Source: Pseudidiomarina indica (GTDB lineage Bacteria; Pseudomonadota; Gammaproteobacteria; Enterobacterales; Alteromonadaceae). Taken from it: a DNA stretch of 64,000 nucleotides. The stretch lies in NCBI GenBank assembly GCA_029279945.1, contig JAJUHK010000006.1, positions 1 to 64,000 of the forward strand. The letters are read 5' to 3'. The notes under the pieces are model-generated. The model had not been told where the DNA came from, did not search any database, and saw nothing but the letters and a program-made list of their open reading frames with translations. The translations under genes and the position numbers were made by a program. Positions 9,727 to 18,470 of the stretch are shown piece by piece (position 1 is the stretch's first letter; each line of letters starts with the position of its first letter).

Positions 9727-10452
9727 ATGCAGTTTTATCGCCGATTACAACCCGTTCAAGCCGTGAGCTTTGATCTGGACGACACGCTATACAACAACGT
9801 ACCCGTGATGCAGCGCGCTGAACAGGCCATGCGCGATTATGTCGCCCAGCACTTCCCTCGTACTGCGGTGTGGCAAACAACAGATTGGCTCGCGCAACGA
9901 CAACGATTATTGCAAGAGCAGCCAGATCTAGGCAGCAATATGACGCACTTACGGAAACAATCCCTAGCTGAGGGCTTGCGTTATTTCGGCATTAATGAGG
10001 ATGAGATTCCTGCGGCGGTGGCGGCAGCATTTAACCACTTCATGCTGTTTCGTAATGATGTTGAGATCGATGCCGTAGTACACCAAGCGTTACGAGAATT
10101 AGCTGACGCGTATCCAGTGATTGCGCTTAGTAATGGCAATGTTGATGTTGAGGCGATTGGCTTAGCGCCTTATTTTTCAGCAGTCTTTCAACCAATGGAT
10201 GAATTACGTGGCAAACCGTTCAGCGATATGTTTGTTGCGGCACAACGTGAACTACCAGCGATTGCAGCGCACAGCTGGTTGCATGTTGGTGACAGTCCAC
10301 AGGCTGATATTTTAGGTGCCCATCGCGCAGGTTGGCAAAGTGCATGGTTTACCGGTGGATTAGGTCGTGTCGAGCACTTACACGTGTTACCAACCTTAGC
10401 CTATCACGATTTAACGCAACTCGTTGATTACTTACTGGCTGCACGGCGATAA
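9727..10452 (+). CDS. yigB: HAD-family phosphatase YigB
   Basis: 241 residues. HAD motif I is 'SFDLDDTLYNN' (nucleophile Asp at residue 16), motif II 'ALSNGN', motif III Lys in 'RGKPFSDMF' and motif IV 'HVGDSPQADILGA'. YigB dephosphorylates 5-amino-6-(5-phosphoribitylamino)uracil in riboflavin synthesis, among other small phosphates. It starts 8 bases after xerC, the same neighbour as in E. coli. Confidence 0.92.
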   Translation: MQFYRRLQPVQAVSFDLDDTLYNNVPVMQRAEQAMRDYVAQHFPRTAVWQTTDWLAQRQRLLQEQPDLGSNMTHLRKQSLAEGLRYFGINEDEIPAAVAAAFNHFMLFRNDVEIDAVVHQALRELADAYPVIALSNGNVDVEAIGLAPYFSAVFQPMDELRGKPFSDMFVAAQRELPAIAAHSWLHVGDSPQADILGAHRAGWQSAWFTGGLGRVEHLHVLPTLAYHDLTQLVDYLLAARR

Positions 10453-10513
10453 CTGGTTGCATATACAGTAGTCAGGATTTAAACTGAAATTTTAGCTGGC
10501 TTGGAAGAACATC

Positions 10514-12709
10514 ATGTACGAACACCCGTTACTTTCCGAACTCAACGATAAACAGCGCGATGCGGTTAGTACGATGGAGCGTCATTTGCTCGTGTTGGCG
10601 GGTGCCGGAAGTGGCAAAACCCGTGTCTTGGTGCATCGGATTGCATGGCTGATTCAAACCCAAGGCGTATCACCACATAGTATTTTGGCGGTGACCTTTA
10701 CCAATAAAGCAGCCGCTGAAATGCGCGGGCGGATTGAGCAACTGCTGGGTAGTTCGGTACGCGCTATGTGGATGGGTACCTTCCATGGTTTGGCGCATCG
10801 CTTACTCCGCGCGCACTATATGGATGTCGGACTACCTCAGAACTTCCAAATCCTCGATAGTGATGACCAGCAGCGGTTGATTAAACGCATTATTCGCAGT
10901 TTAAATCTTGATGAAAAGCGCTGGCCACCAAAGCAAGCGCAATGGTTTATTAACCATAATAAAGATGAAGGGCTACGACCTCATCATTTAGATGGATATG
11001 ATATCAATGACCGCACCTTAAAAGAGATCTATGAAGCTTATCAAGTGGCTTGTGATCGTGCAGGATTAGTTGATTTCGCCGAGTTACTGCTGCGAGCGCA
11101 TGAGTTGTTGCGCGATAATAAGCATATACGGGAACATTATCAGCGGCGTTTCCGGTATATCTTGGTGGATGAGTTCCAGGATACCAACACCATTCAATAT
11201 AGTTGGATTAAACTCCTTTCTGGGGTCGGCCAAGACCAACCACATACAAATTACGTCACCATTGTTGGCGATGACGACCAATCTATTTATGGCTGGCGCG
11301 GAGCGCGGGTAGAAAACATCCAGTTATTCTTACGTGATTACCCCAATGCTGAGACCATTCGTTTGGAGCAGAACTATCGTTCCACCAATACCATTTTGAC
11401 TGCCGCAAATGAAGTGATTGCGAACAACCAAGGGCGTTTAGGTAAACAGCTCTGGACGGATGGCAGTATGGGGGAATCGATAGATTTATATGCGGCTTAC
11501 AATGAAATTGATGAAGCACGGTTTATCGCTGGACGTATTGAACAGTGGCATGAGCAAGGGAACGCCTTGCAAGATGTGGCCATCTTGTATCGTAGCAACG
11601 CGCAATCACGGGTGTTAGAAGAAGCGTTACTTCATGCGCGGATCCCCTACCGTATTTATGGCGGCTTGCGCTTCTTTGATCGTCAAGAAGTGAAGGATGC
11701 GTTGGCGTACTTAAGATTGGTGGCAAGCCGTAATGATGATGCTGCATTTGAGCGGATTATTAATACCCCAACGCGTGGGATTGGCGATCGCACAGTGAGT
11801 ATTATTCGTGACGGAGCACGGGAACGCGGGCTGCCGCTATGGGATGCCGCCAAGCAGTTAGTGCATGAAAAAATACTCACTGGGCGTGCTGGTAACGCAG
11901 TGGCAGCATTTGTTAACCTGATTGATCAACTTGAAGACAATATGGTTGATTTGCCGCTGGGCCGCCAAGTGGACATGGCGATCAAAGACTCAGGTTTGAT
12001 GGCTATGTATCAAGCTGAAAAGGGTGATAAAGCAGAAACTCGAGTGGAGAACTTGCAAGAGTTGGTCTCAGCCTGCGATAACTTTAATCAATTGGATGAC
12101 ATTATCTTAGAGGAATTGTCGCCATTGCAGGCCTTCTTGGCTCATGCCGCACTCGAGTCTGGTGAAGATCAGGCCGAAGAGCATCAAGATGCGGTGCAGT
12201 TGATGACCTTACACAGCGCCAAAGGCCTTGAGTTCCCCTTGGTATTTATGTGTGGGGTTGAAGAAGGACTATTTCCATCGCAGCAATCGTTAGGTGAAAG
12301 CGGACGGTTAGAAGAAGAGCGCCGGTTGTGCTACGTCGGGATGACGCGGGCGATGCAGAAGCTGGTCATCACGTACGCCGAATCACGCAGAATTTATGGC
12401 CAAGAAAAATTTGCAACAGTAAGTCGCTTTGTCGGCGAGATCCCGCCAGAAATGATCCATCATGTGCGGTTACAAGCGCGTACCTCGCACCATTCACCGG
12501 CGCTTGGGCGTTTCCATACGGGTGCTAGCCATGACGCGTTTGCTCAGACGGGTTATAGCCTAGGGCAGCGCGTTCGACATAGTAAGTTTGGTGAAGGTAC
12601 CGTGCTGAACTATGAAGGCAGTGGCCCACAGAGCCGTATTCAAGTGAATTTTGACACTGCGGGCACCAAGTGGCTGGCCGTCGATTATGCACGCTTAGAG
12701 CGTTGCTGA
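10514..12709 (+). CDS. uvrD: DNA helicase II UvrD
   Basis: 731 residues, normal UvrD length (E. coli 720). An SF1A 3'-5' helicase for nucleotide excision and mismatch repair. Motifs in order: Q-motif 'LNDKQRDAV', Walker A 'AGAGSGKT' (29-36), Ia 'VTFTNKAAAEM', II 'ILVDEFQDTN', III 'VGDDDQSIYGWRGA', IV 'LEQNYRST', V 'MTLHSAKGLEFPLVF' and VI 'EEERRLCYVGMTRA'. The C-terminal Tudor-like region (VRHSKFGEGTVLNYEG...) binds RNA polymerase and is typical of UvrD rather than Rep. Its 3' end overlaps the converging rarD by 25 bases. Confidence 0.98.
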   Translation: MYEHPLLSELNDKQRDAVSTMERHLLVLAGAGSGKTRVLVHRIAWLIQTQGVSPHSILAVTFTNKAAAEMRGRIEQLLGSSVRAMWMGTFHGLAHRLLRAHYMDVGLPQNFQILDSDDQQRLIKRIIRSLNLDEKRWPPKQAQWFINHNKDEGLRPHHLDGYDINDRTLKEIYEAYQVACDRAGLVDFAELLLRAHELLRDNKHIREHYQRRFRYILVDEFQDTNTIQYSWIKLLSGVGQDQPHTNYVTIVGDDDQSIYGWRGARVENIQLFLRDYPNAETIRLEQNYRSTNTILTAANEVIANNQGRLGKQLWTDGSMGESIDLYAAYNEIDEARFIAGRIEQWHEQGNALQDVAILYRSNAQSRVLEEALLHARIPYRIYGGLRFFDRQEVKDALAYLRLVASRNDDAAFERIINTPTRGIGDRTVSIIRDGARERGLPLWDAAKQLVHEKILTGRAGNAVAAFVNLIDQLEDNMVDLPLGRQVDMAIKDSGLMAMYQAEKGDKAETRVENLQELVSACDNFNQLDDIILEELSPLQAFLAHAALESGEDQAEEHQDAVQLMTLHSAKGLEFPLVFMCGVEEGLFPSQQSLGESGRLEEERRLCYVGMTRAMQKLVITYAESRRIYGQEKFATVSRFVGEIPPEMIHHVRLQARTSHHSPALGRFHTGASHDAFAQTGYSLGQRVRHSKFGEGTVLNYEGSGPQSRIQVNFDTAGTKWLAVDYARLERC

Positions 12710-13584
12710 TGTATCAAGGTATCGATGCTATAAATCGCTAATGCAGTCCAAATCATCGCAAAGGTGATGAGCTTGTCGGCCGCTAACGGCTCGCCGTACA
12801 ACCAAATGGCGAGTACAAACATCAGCGACGGGCCGATGTATTGGAAAAAGCCTAAGGTGGAGTAACGGATCCGCTGCGCGGCTGCGGTGAAACACAGCAG
12901 CGGTGCAGTGGTGACAATACCAGCCGCTACTAACAGCAGATTCAGCTGCCACCCGTTGGTAACCAGATTAAAGCTCTGCGCTTCTGCAAAAGCTCCATAA
13001 TAAATCAGTACTATAGGTAGCAAAATCGCGGTTTCTAACCACAACCCGGTAATGGAATCAACAGGAAGTCGTTTGCGAATAGCGCCGTAAATGGCAAAGC
13101 TACAGGCCAAGGTGAGTGCGATCCACGGCACCGAACCAAACGAGACAATCTGAATGACCACCCCAGTTAATGCCAATAAAATGGCAACCAATTGTATTTT
13201 GCGCATGCGTTCAGCGAAAAACATCATCCCAATGGCGACATTGAGCAAGGGGTTAATGTAATAGCCCAAGCTGGCATCTAATATATGGTTGTTGTTCACC
13301 GCCCAAATAAATAGAAACCAATTGCCACCTAATAAAAACGTGGCAATGGTGAGACGGAGCATATAAACCCGATTTTTTAGCACCGGTTTAATGCGATCAA
13401 AGCGCCCTAGCACAACAATGAGTAGCAGTACTAATACGAATGACCAAATAATCCGATGAGCAAGTATTTCAAGCGCTGGGATTTGCTGCAGCCATTTAAA
13501 ATAAATAGGTGCAAGCCCCCATATGGTATAAGCAGCAATTGCAAACAGCACACCATGACGGCTGCGAATAGATGGGTCACTCAT
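12685..13584 (-). CDS. rarD: RarD, EamA/DMT-superfamily transporter
   Basis: 299 residues with about ten hydrophobic helices in two EamA halves. The RarD signature begins the protein ('GVLFAIAAYTIWGLAPIYFKWL') and continues with 'HRIIWSF' and 'NWFLFIWAVNNNHILDASLGYYINPL'. The family belongs to the drug/metabolite transporters. The substrate is unknown despite the old chloramphenicol-sensitivity label. It converges on uvrD with a short overlap. Confidence 0.93.
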   Translation of the reverse strand: MSDPSIRSRHGVLFAIAAYTIWGLAPIYFKWLQQIPALEILAHRIIWSFVLVLLLIVVLGRFDRIKPVLKNRVYMLRLTIATFLLGGNWFLFIWAVNNNHILDASLGYYINPLLNVAIGMMFFAERMRKIQLVAILLALTGVVIQIVSFGSVPWIALTLACSFAIYGAIRKRLPVDSITGLWLETAILLPIVLIYYGAFAEAQSFNLVTNGWQLNLLLVAAGIVTTAPLLCFTAAAQRIRYSTLGFFQYIGPSLMFVLAIWLYGEPLAADKLITFAMIWTALAIYSIDTLIHQQRSKRA

Positions 13585-13730
13585 GAATAAATCCTAATTA
13601 GTTTGGTTTGTACGAAAAACAGCCATTCACCCCGAAATCAAGACAGATTTTGGTTGGCTCGGTGGAGGTTCGCACGCAGGATGCATACAATAGATACTCC
13701 ACAAGTCGGTCGTCAATTGGAGACGTTATT

Positions 13731-15551
13731 TTGTCCGAATCTTCACTGTCTAAAGTTCTTGCCGAAGTGTTTGGCTATACCACATTTCGCGATGGCCAAT
13801 TATTGGTCATTGAGGCAGTGATGCAGCAGCGCGATGCACTCGTTCTGATGCCAACTGGGGGCGGTAAATCGCTGTGCTACCAATTGCCTGCAGTGATGGG
13901 TGATGGCCTTACCGTTGTTATCTCACCTTTAATCAGTCTGATGCAAGATCAAGTTGAAGCTTTGCAAGCGATGGGGGTTGCTGCTGCGGCACTCAACAAC
14001 GGGTTGAGCCCCGAGGCGAGCCAACGGATCATGACCCAGTTGCATCAAAATCAAATACGGTTGCTGTATGTGAGCCCCGAACGGGCATTGCAACCATACT
14101 TTATGCGTCAGTTACAGCAGTGGCCGATACGACTCATCGCGATTGATGAAGCGCATTGTATTTCACAGTGGGGGCACGATTTCCGACCAGAGTATGGCCA
14201 GCTTGGAGTGTTGCGTGAGGCCTTACCCAAAGTGCCATTTATGGCGCTAACTGCAACTGCTGATGCGGCCACTGAAGGGGATATTATTTCCCGCTTACAT
14301 CTGCATGATCCTGTCGTTTATAAAGGGTCGTTTGACCGCCCCAATATCCGTTATGTGGTGGAAGAAAAATACAAGCCCTTCAAGCAGGTGACAGATTATA
14401 TCAAAAAACAACGTGGCGCGTCGGGTATCGTCTACTGTGGTAGTCGGAAAAAGGTAGAGGAACTGGCTGAAAAACTAAAACGGGAAGGGATTCGTGCTGC
14501 CGGATACCATGCTGGTATGGATCATGAGATTCGTGAGGATATTCTCCGCCAGTTTGTCCGCGATGACCTTGATGTGGTCGTTGCGACTGTTGCGTTTGGC
14601 ATGGGCATCAACAAACCCAACGTACGTTTTGTGGTCCATTTTGACGTGCCTCGGAGTGTCGAAGGGTACTATCAGGAAACTGGGCGAGCTGGCCGCGATG
14701 GCCTCGCGGCTGAAGCGGTACTGCTGTATGACCCAGGTGATGCCGCGTGGATCAAATCCATAATTTATGAGCAACCTGATGAAGAACGGCGCCGCATCGA
14801 ATTACATAAATTCGCTGCCATGCAAGCTTTAGGCGAAGCGCAAACCTGTCGCCGGTTGGTGCTGCTGAATTACTTTAATGAACATCGCACTCAGGCCTGT
14901 GGTAACTGTGATATATGTTTGGATCCACCCCGTCAGTATGATGGCACGGTCGATGCGCAGAAAGTTCTGTCATGCATTTATCGTGTGGGGCAGCGCTACG
15001 GTGTCAATCATGTGATCGATGTGCTGCGGGGGAGTAAATCACACCGTTTAGTTGAATTAGGGCACGATAAGCTATCGACCTATGGCATTGGCGCCGCTCA
15101 CAGCCATGAATATTGGTTAGCGGTAGTGCGTCAACTTATTCACCGCGGCTATGTTGTTCAGAATATGCAGCAATACGGTGTACTGCAATTAACAGAAGCT
15201 GCGCGTCCCATTCTGCGTGGAGAAATTACTCTACAATTAGCTGAGCCTCGGGTTACCTTGACGGCAGTGTCTAAGTCGCGGGTCGTTGATCGCGAAGATT
15301 ACGATAAAGTATTGTTCCGGCGCTTACGGAAATTGCGAAAAGCCATTGCAGATGAGGAAGAAGTACCGCCATACGTGGTGTTTAATGATAACAGCTTGGT
15401 GGAGATGGCGATGTATTGTCCCATCGATGAAGCTGCCTTTTTAGAAATCACCGGGGTTGGTCAAAAGAAACTCGAACGCTACGGGCAAGAGTTCATTGCT
15501 GCAATCACTGCGTACCTTGATGGTGAGAATGAGCCCCTGCTAAATTTCTAA
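13731..15551 (+). CDS. recQ: ATP-dependent DNA helicase RecQ
   Basis: 606 residues from a TTG start preceded by GGAGA with 7-base spacing. The frame is open to 13608, but the extra 41 residues have no RecQ counterpart, and E. coli RecQ (609) matches this start. Seen: 'FGYTTFRDGQ' motif 0, Walker A 'MPTGGGKSLCYQLPA', DEAH box 'IDEAHCISQWGHDFRPEY', motif VI 'QETGRAGRDG', the zinc cysteines (C..ACGNCDIC), a winged-helix RQC region, and a C-terminal HRDC domain (VPPYVVFNDNSLVEMA...). It acts in recombination and fork repair (RecF pathway). Confidence 0.95.
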   Translation: MSESSLSKVLAEVFGYTTFRDGQLLVIEAVMQQRDALVLMPTGGGKSLCYQLPAVMGDGLTVVISPLISLMQDQVEALQAMGVAAAALNNGLSPEASQRIMTQLHQNQIRLLYVSPERALQPYFMRQLQQWPIRLIAIDEAHCISQWGHDFRPEYGQLGVLREALPKVPFMALTATADAATEGDIISRLHLHDPVVYKGSFDRPNIRYVVEEKYKPFKQVTDYIKKQRGASGIVYCGSRKKVEELAEKLKREGIRAAGYHAGMDHEIREDILRQFVRDDLDVVVATVAFGMGINKPNVRFVVHFDVPRSVEGYYQETGRAGRDGLAAEAVLLYDPGDAAWIKSIIYEQPDEERRRIELHKFAAMQALGEAQTCRRLVLLNYFNEHRTQACGNCDICLDPPRQYDGTVDAQKVLSCIYRVGQRYGVNHVIDVLRGSKSHRLVELGHDKLSTYGIGAAHSHEYWLAVVRQLIHRGYVVQNMQQYGVLQLTEAARPILRGEITLQLAEPRVTLTAVSKSRVVDREDYDKVLFRRLRKLRKAIADEEEVPPYVVFNDNSLVEMAMYCPIDEAAFLEITGVGQKKLERYGQEFIAAITAYLDGENEPLLNF

Positions 15552-15643
15552 CGGCGCTCAAAAAAGGTGCAAAGTGTTGTAAATAATGCCAGTCTATCTG
15601 TAGGCCGTGATGTCACCCGCTATGTGACAAGGAAGGATGACAG

Positions 15644-16627
15644 ATGACAGACGAAAACCATTGGCGAGTCATTCGCCTTACTGAATTCACCCGCCCTGCC
15701 GCACCTGCAAGTACCTTACTGCAGCAATGGTATCACCATCTACGTAATCTTTTTATTAACACTGAGGATACCGATCTCGATGCGGAAGCGGAATCGCTCC
15801 CTAGTTATCGAGACTTTGCCGTTGAGCCAGCGGTGCGTGCTCTTGATGCCGCATTTGCAAGTTGGGCCGATGAATCCACGCCAGGGGTAAAGTTTCTAGT
15901 AGGACCACCACACAGCGGCACTGCAGCTATTGCTAAAGCATGGGCTGAGCACCACCAATGGCGTTGCTTAACACCACCGGACGCTGCGCAACTTAGCCAC
16001 GTTGAAGTGGCAGACTGGTGGCAGCCGCAAGCAGCGAAGCAGTGGGTGATACCCGATTTTGCGAGGTATTGGCGTCGCCATGTTGATGATTTGCCGTTGG
16101 TACGCGCGCTGTTACCACAACTCATTCGGGGACAGTTCGGACAAGGCTTGGTGGTGTGTGACAGTTGGAGCTTCATGTTTTTACAGCACGCTTGGCCAGT
16201 TCACCTCACCCATGTGTACTGTTTTGCTGCCGCAGAAGCGCCGTTACTCAAGCAATTGGGGGTTCGTGCACCAGCTAAACAGCTAAAATCCTTAGCTGCA
16301 CAAGCGCTAGGTAACCCAGGATTGGCGCTAGCGCTATGGGCCGCACAACGGCAAGGCCGTCATGAACCACCCTGCGTACCAGCGGGGAGTGGTGATGCTG
16401 CAGCCTTTGTGTTGTACACCTTGTTACTCCATAACGGGTTAAGTGGTACCGAGTTACAGCGCCTATTGCCGACGTTATCAGCGGCGCAACTTGATGTTCA
16501 GCTGTTGCAATTAGAACAAGCGCAAATTGTGCAACAAGAAGAACAGCAGTGGCAGGTTTCTGTGCACGGTTATTTGGCCGCACGAGACTTTTTAAAAAGT
16601 CGTGGATTCGATGTGGACGCGTTTTAG
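15644..16627 (+). CDS. Unrecognised protein with a degenerate P-loop and winged-helix-like tail
   Basis: 327 residues. I cannot assign a family. A nucleotide-binding-like strand-loop 'KFLVGPPHSGTAAIA' (84-97) has the G-x4-G spacing of Walker A (G87...G92), but the lysine is replaced by T93 and the next Ser/Thr by A94. Two hydrophobic strands ending in Asp follow ('QWVIPDF', 'GLVVCDSW'). The C-terminal third ('LLLHNGLSGTELQRLLPTLSAAQLDVQLLQLEQAQIV') resembles a winged helix. The layout recalls AAA/STAND ATPases that have lost ATP hydrolysis. GGAAGG lies 7 bases before the ATG. It is 21 bases before the mscS-type gene and probably co-transcribed with it. Confidence 0.7.
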   Translation: MTDENHWRVIRLTEFTRPAAPASTLLQQWYHHLRNLFINTEDTDLDAEAESLPSYRDFAVEPAVRALDAAFASWADESTPGVKFLVGPPHSGTAAIAKAWAEHHQWRCLTPPDAAQLSHVEVADWWQPQAAKQWVIPDFARYWRRHVDDLPLVRALLPQLIRGQFGQGLVVCDSWSFMFLQHAWPVHLTHVYCFAAAEAPLLKQLGVRAPAKQLKSLAAQALGNPGLALALWAAQRQGRHEPPCVPAGSGDAAAFVLYTLLLHNGLSGTELQRLLPTLSAAQLDVQLLQLEQAQIVQQEEQQWQVSVHGYLAARDFLKSRGFDVDAF

Positions 16628-16648
16628 CGGTAAGCGGGAGGCTCCCTC

Positions 16649-17464
16649 ATGGAAGCAGAAAAGTTATTACAATTATTCAAAACGCTAACCCAAGATATCG
16701 TTATTGAAATTGTGGTTGTCATTGTTTCGGCGGCATTGATTGTTTGGCTGAGTCAGCGGGTGTTGCCGTGGCTGGCCAACCATTTATATGGGCGTCAGCG
16801 GCTACTCCTACTGGCATTGATCCCCACCATTCGTATTCTGATTGTGATCCTTGCGCTTGCTTGGGTGGTACCACTGGTTATAGAAACCACGGTGCAGAAT
16901 ATGATTGCGATTCTCGGCTTGGCAGGCGTTGCTATTGGGTTTGCCCTCAAAGATTATGTTAGCAGCCTAATTGCCGGAATTGTGGCGGTGTATGAGTTAC
17001 CCTATCGACCTGGTGATTGGATAGAGGTGGATGGCACTTATGGCGAAGTCAAGCATATCGGTATGCGAACCATTGAATTGGTCACTGCTGATGGCGAGTT
17101 TGTGTTTGTGCCCCATCTCAAAATCTGGGACAACTTGATTCTAAATGCTAACCGCGGCAGCCCTAGCTTGCTTTGTGTCGTCGATTTTTATCTGACGGCC
17201 GACCACGACGCGTATGAGGTGCAACAGGTGCTGCATGACGTGGCATTAACGAGCCCTTACCTCCAGTTAAGTGAGCCAATAGTGGTGATTATTGAGGAGC
17301 AGCCATGGGGAACCCATTATCGTTTGAAGGCGAATCCGATTGATCCGCGGCAGCAGTTTCTGTTTAAAACTGATGTGACAGCGCGTGGTAAAGCCTGCCT
17401 ACGCGCTTTATCAGTACGTTTTGCTAACCTGTCACCAGAGTACGTTGCGCAGGGATACCCATAG
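16649..17464 (+). CDS. Small-conductance mechanosensitive channel (MscS family)
   Basis: 271 residues. There are three N-terminal membrane segments (about 15-40, 50-75 and 83-115). The last is the pore-lining TM3 signature 'GLAGVAIGFALKDYVSSLIAGI'. The beta domain follows ('YRPGDWIEVDGTYGEVKHIGMRTIELVTADGEFVFVPHL'), then an alpha/beta end. MscS channels release solutes on osmotic downshock. It is short for the family and paired with an unusual P-loop-like protein upstream. Its last 41 bases overlap the converging gene at 17424. Confidence 0.9.
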   Translation: MEAEKLLQLFKTLTQDIVIEIVVVIVSAALIVWLSQRVLPWLANHLYGRQRLLLLALIPTIRILIVILALAWVVPLVIETTVQNMIAILGLAGVAIGFALKDYVSSLIAGIVAVYELPYRPGDWIEVDGTYGEVKHIGMRTIELVTADGEFVFVPHLKIWDNLILNANRGSPSLLCVVDFYLTADHDAYEVQQVLHDVALTSPYLQLSEPIVVIIEEQPWGTHYRLKANPIDPRQQFLFKTDVTARGKACLRALSVRFANLSPEYVAQGYP

Positions 17465-18470
17465 AGAGCAAATAAGGTAACGCTGCTTGCTGGCGCTCGG
17501 TGAAAGTGGTTTTATCGGTTAAGCCTTGCCAGTCCATTGCAATCAAGGCTTGAGCCACTGCACCACCAAGCCCTGCACCTGGGCCCAGCAGAATGATATG
17601 GTCTGGTGCAAACTCTTTCACTGCCACTTGGATAGCGCGCGTGAAGTGGTAAGTTTGTGTGACCTGATGGTCGAGGGTGTATTGCTGCAGGGCAGCTTGG
17701 TCAACTACATGGGGTGACCAAATATGGCCGCGGCCATCAATCAGCGGTACTGCTGGCGCTTGGAACAAATGGGCTGGCCAGAGTTGCTGAGCGGTGACGG
17801 CAGCATCGACCATCATATTGGTATGAAATGCCGCGTGCCCCGGTAGCACCATCGGGAAGCGGTCATCAACTTTGGGTAGCGCGGCGACCGCCGCCTGACA
17901 GGCTTCGGTAGTACCAGCTAATACCGCATAGCCGCCATAGTGAATGGACATGTGCAAGTCGCCTGTATAGCGTTCCAACTGCTCCTCCACTGCCGCTTGA
18001 TAACCGGGATGGGGGCGCCACTCACTATCCACCAATGGATAAATAAATTGCGCACCGGCTCCAGCCGCGGTCAATTCTGCCATAGAACTCACCAAACGGG
18101 TGGTGGTTGGTACATCCCAGCAGCCAGCGCAGGCCATGGTGGTGTACCACCCCATGGAGTTGCCGGTGATAGCAACGACTTCAAAACGTTCTTGGTCAAT
18201 GGCGAGATAGTCCAAATAGCCGCCAGCATAAATCAGAGCAGCAGCATTGATGGCGTGTTGGTGAAGCGCACTTTTATAGTGCGGCGCCTGATCCAACTCC
18301 GTCACGGTGGCTTGGCCGAGGCTGGCACGAGTGGCATCGATGGAGGCCAATACTTCCTGTAGCTCAGGTTGATTGGTATTCAGATTACCTAGAATTGAGC
18401 CTAACTCAGGACGGTTATAGGTGCCACGACCTGGACAGACAACTAAGGCAGTTTTACGAACAGAAGTCAT
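17424..18470 (-). CDS. Malonyl-CoA:ACP transacylase-like protein (FabD fold)
   Basis: 348 residues. The acyltransferase nucleophile elbow is 'AITGNSMGWYT' (S105 in GxSxG). A later 'PGHAAFHTNMM' supplies a candidate catalytic His, and 'DHIILLGPGAGLGGAVAQALI' matches the C-terminal part of FabD-type proteins. It is not the housekeeping fabD, since no fab genes are near. It begins right after the stop of the fused E1 gene, so the two are probably one operon. I infer an acyl-transfer step tied to the product of that dehydrogenase. The substrate is unknown. Confidence 0.75.
   Translation of the reverse strand: MTSVRKTALVVCPGRGTYNRPELGSILGNLNTNQPELQEVLASIDATRASLGQATVTELDQAPHYKSALHQHAINAAALIYAGGYLDYLAIDQERFEVVAITGNSMGWYTTMACAGCWDVPTTTRLVSSMAELTAAGAGAQFIYPLVDSEWRPHPGYQAAVEEQLERYTGDLHMSIHYGGYAVLAGTTEACQAAVAALPKVDDRFPMVLPGHAAFHTNMMVDAAVTAQQLWPAHLFQAPAVPLIDGRGHIWSPHVVDQAALQQYTLDHQVTQTYHFTRAIQVAVKEFAPDHIILLGPGAGLGGAVAQALIAMDWQGLTDKTTFTERQQAALPYLLSMGIPAQRTLVTG

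Noticed and set aside
13608-13730. N-terminal extension of RecQ by 41 residues
   Set aside because: No RecQ homology in that stretch. The TTG at 13731 has a good ribosome site and gives the family length.
15637-15680. ATG at 15637 as an alternative gene start
   Set aside because: It is in a different frame from the long coding region, while the ATG at 15644 has the correct Shine-Dalgarno spacing.
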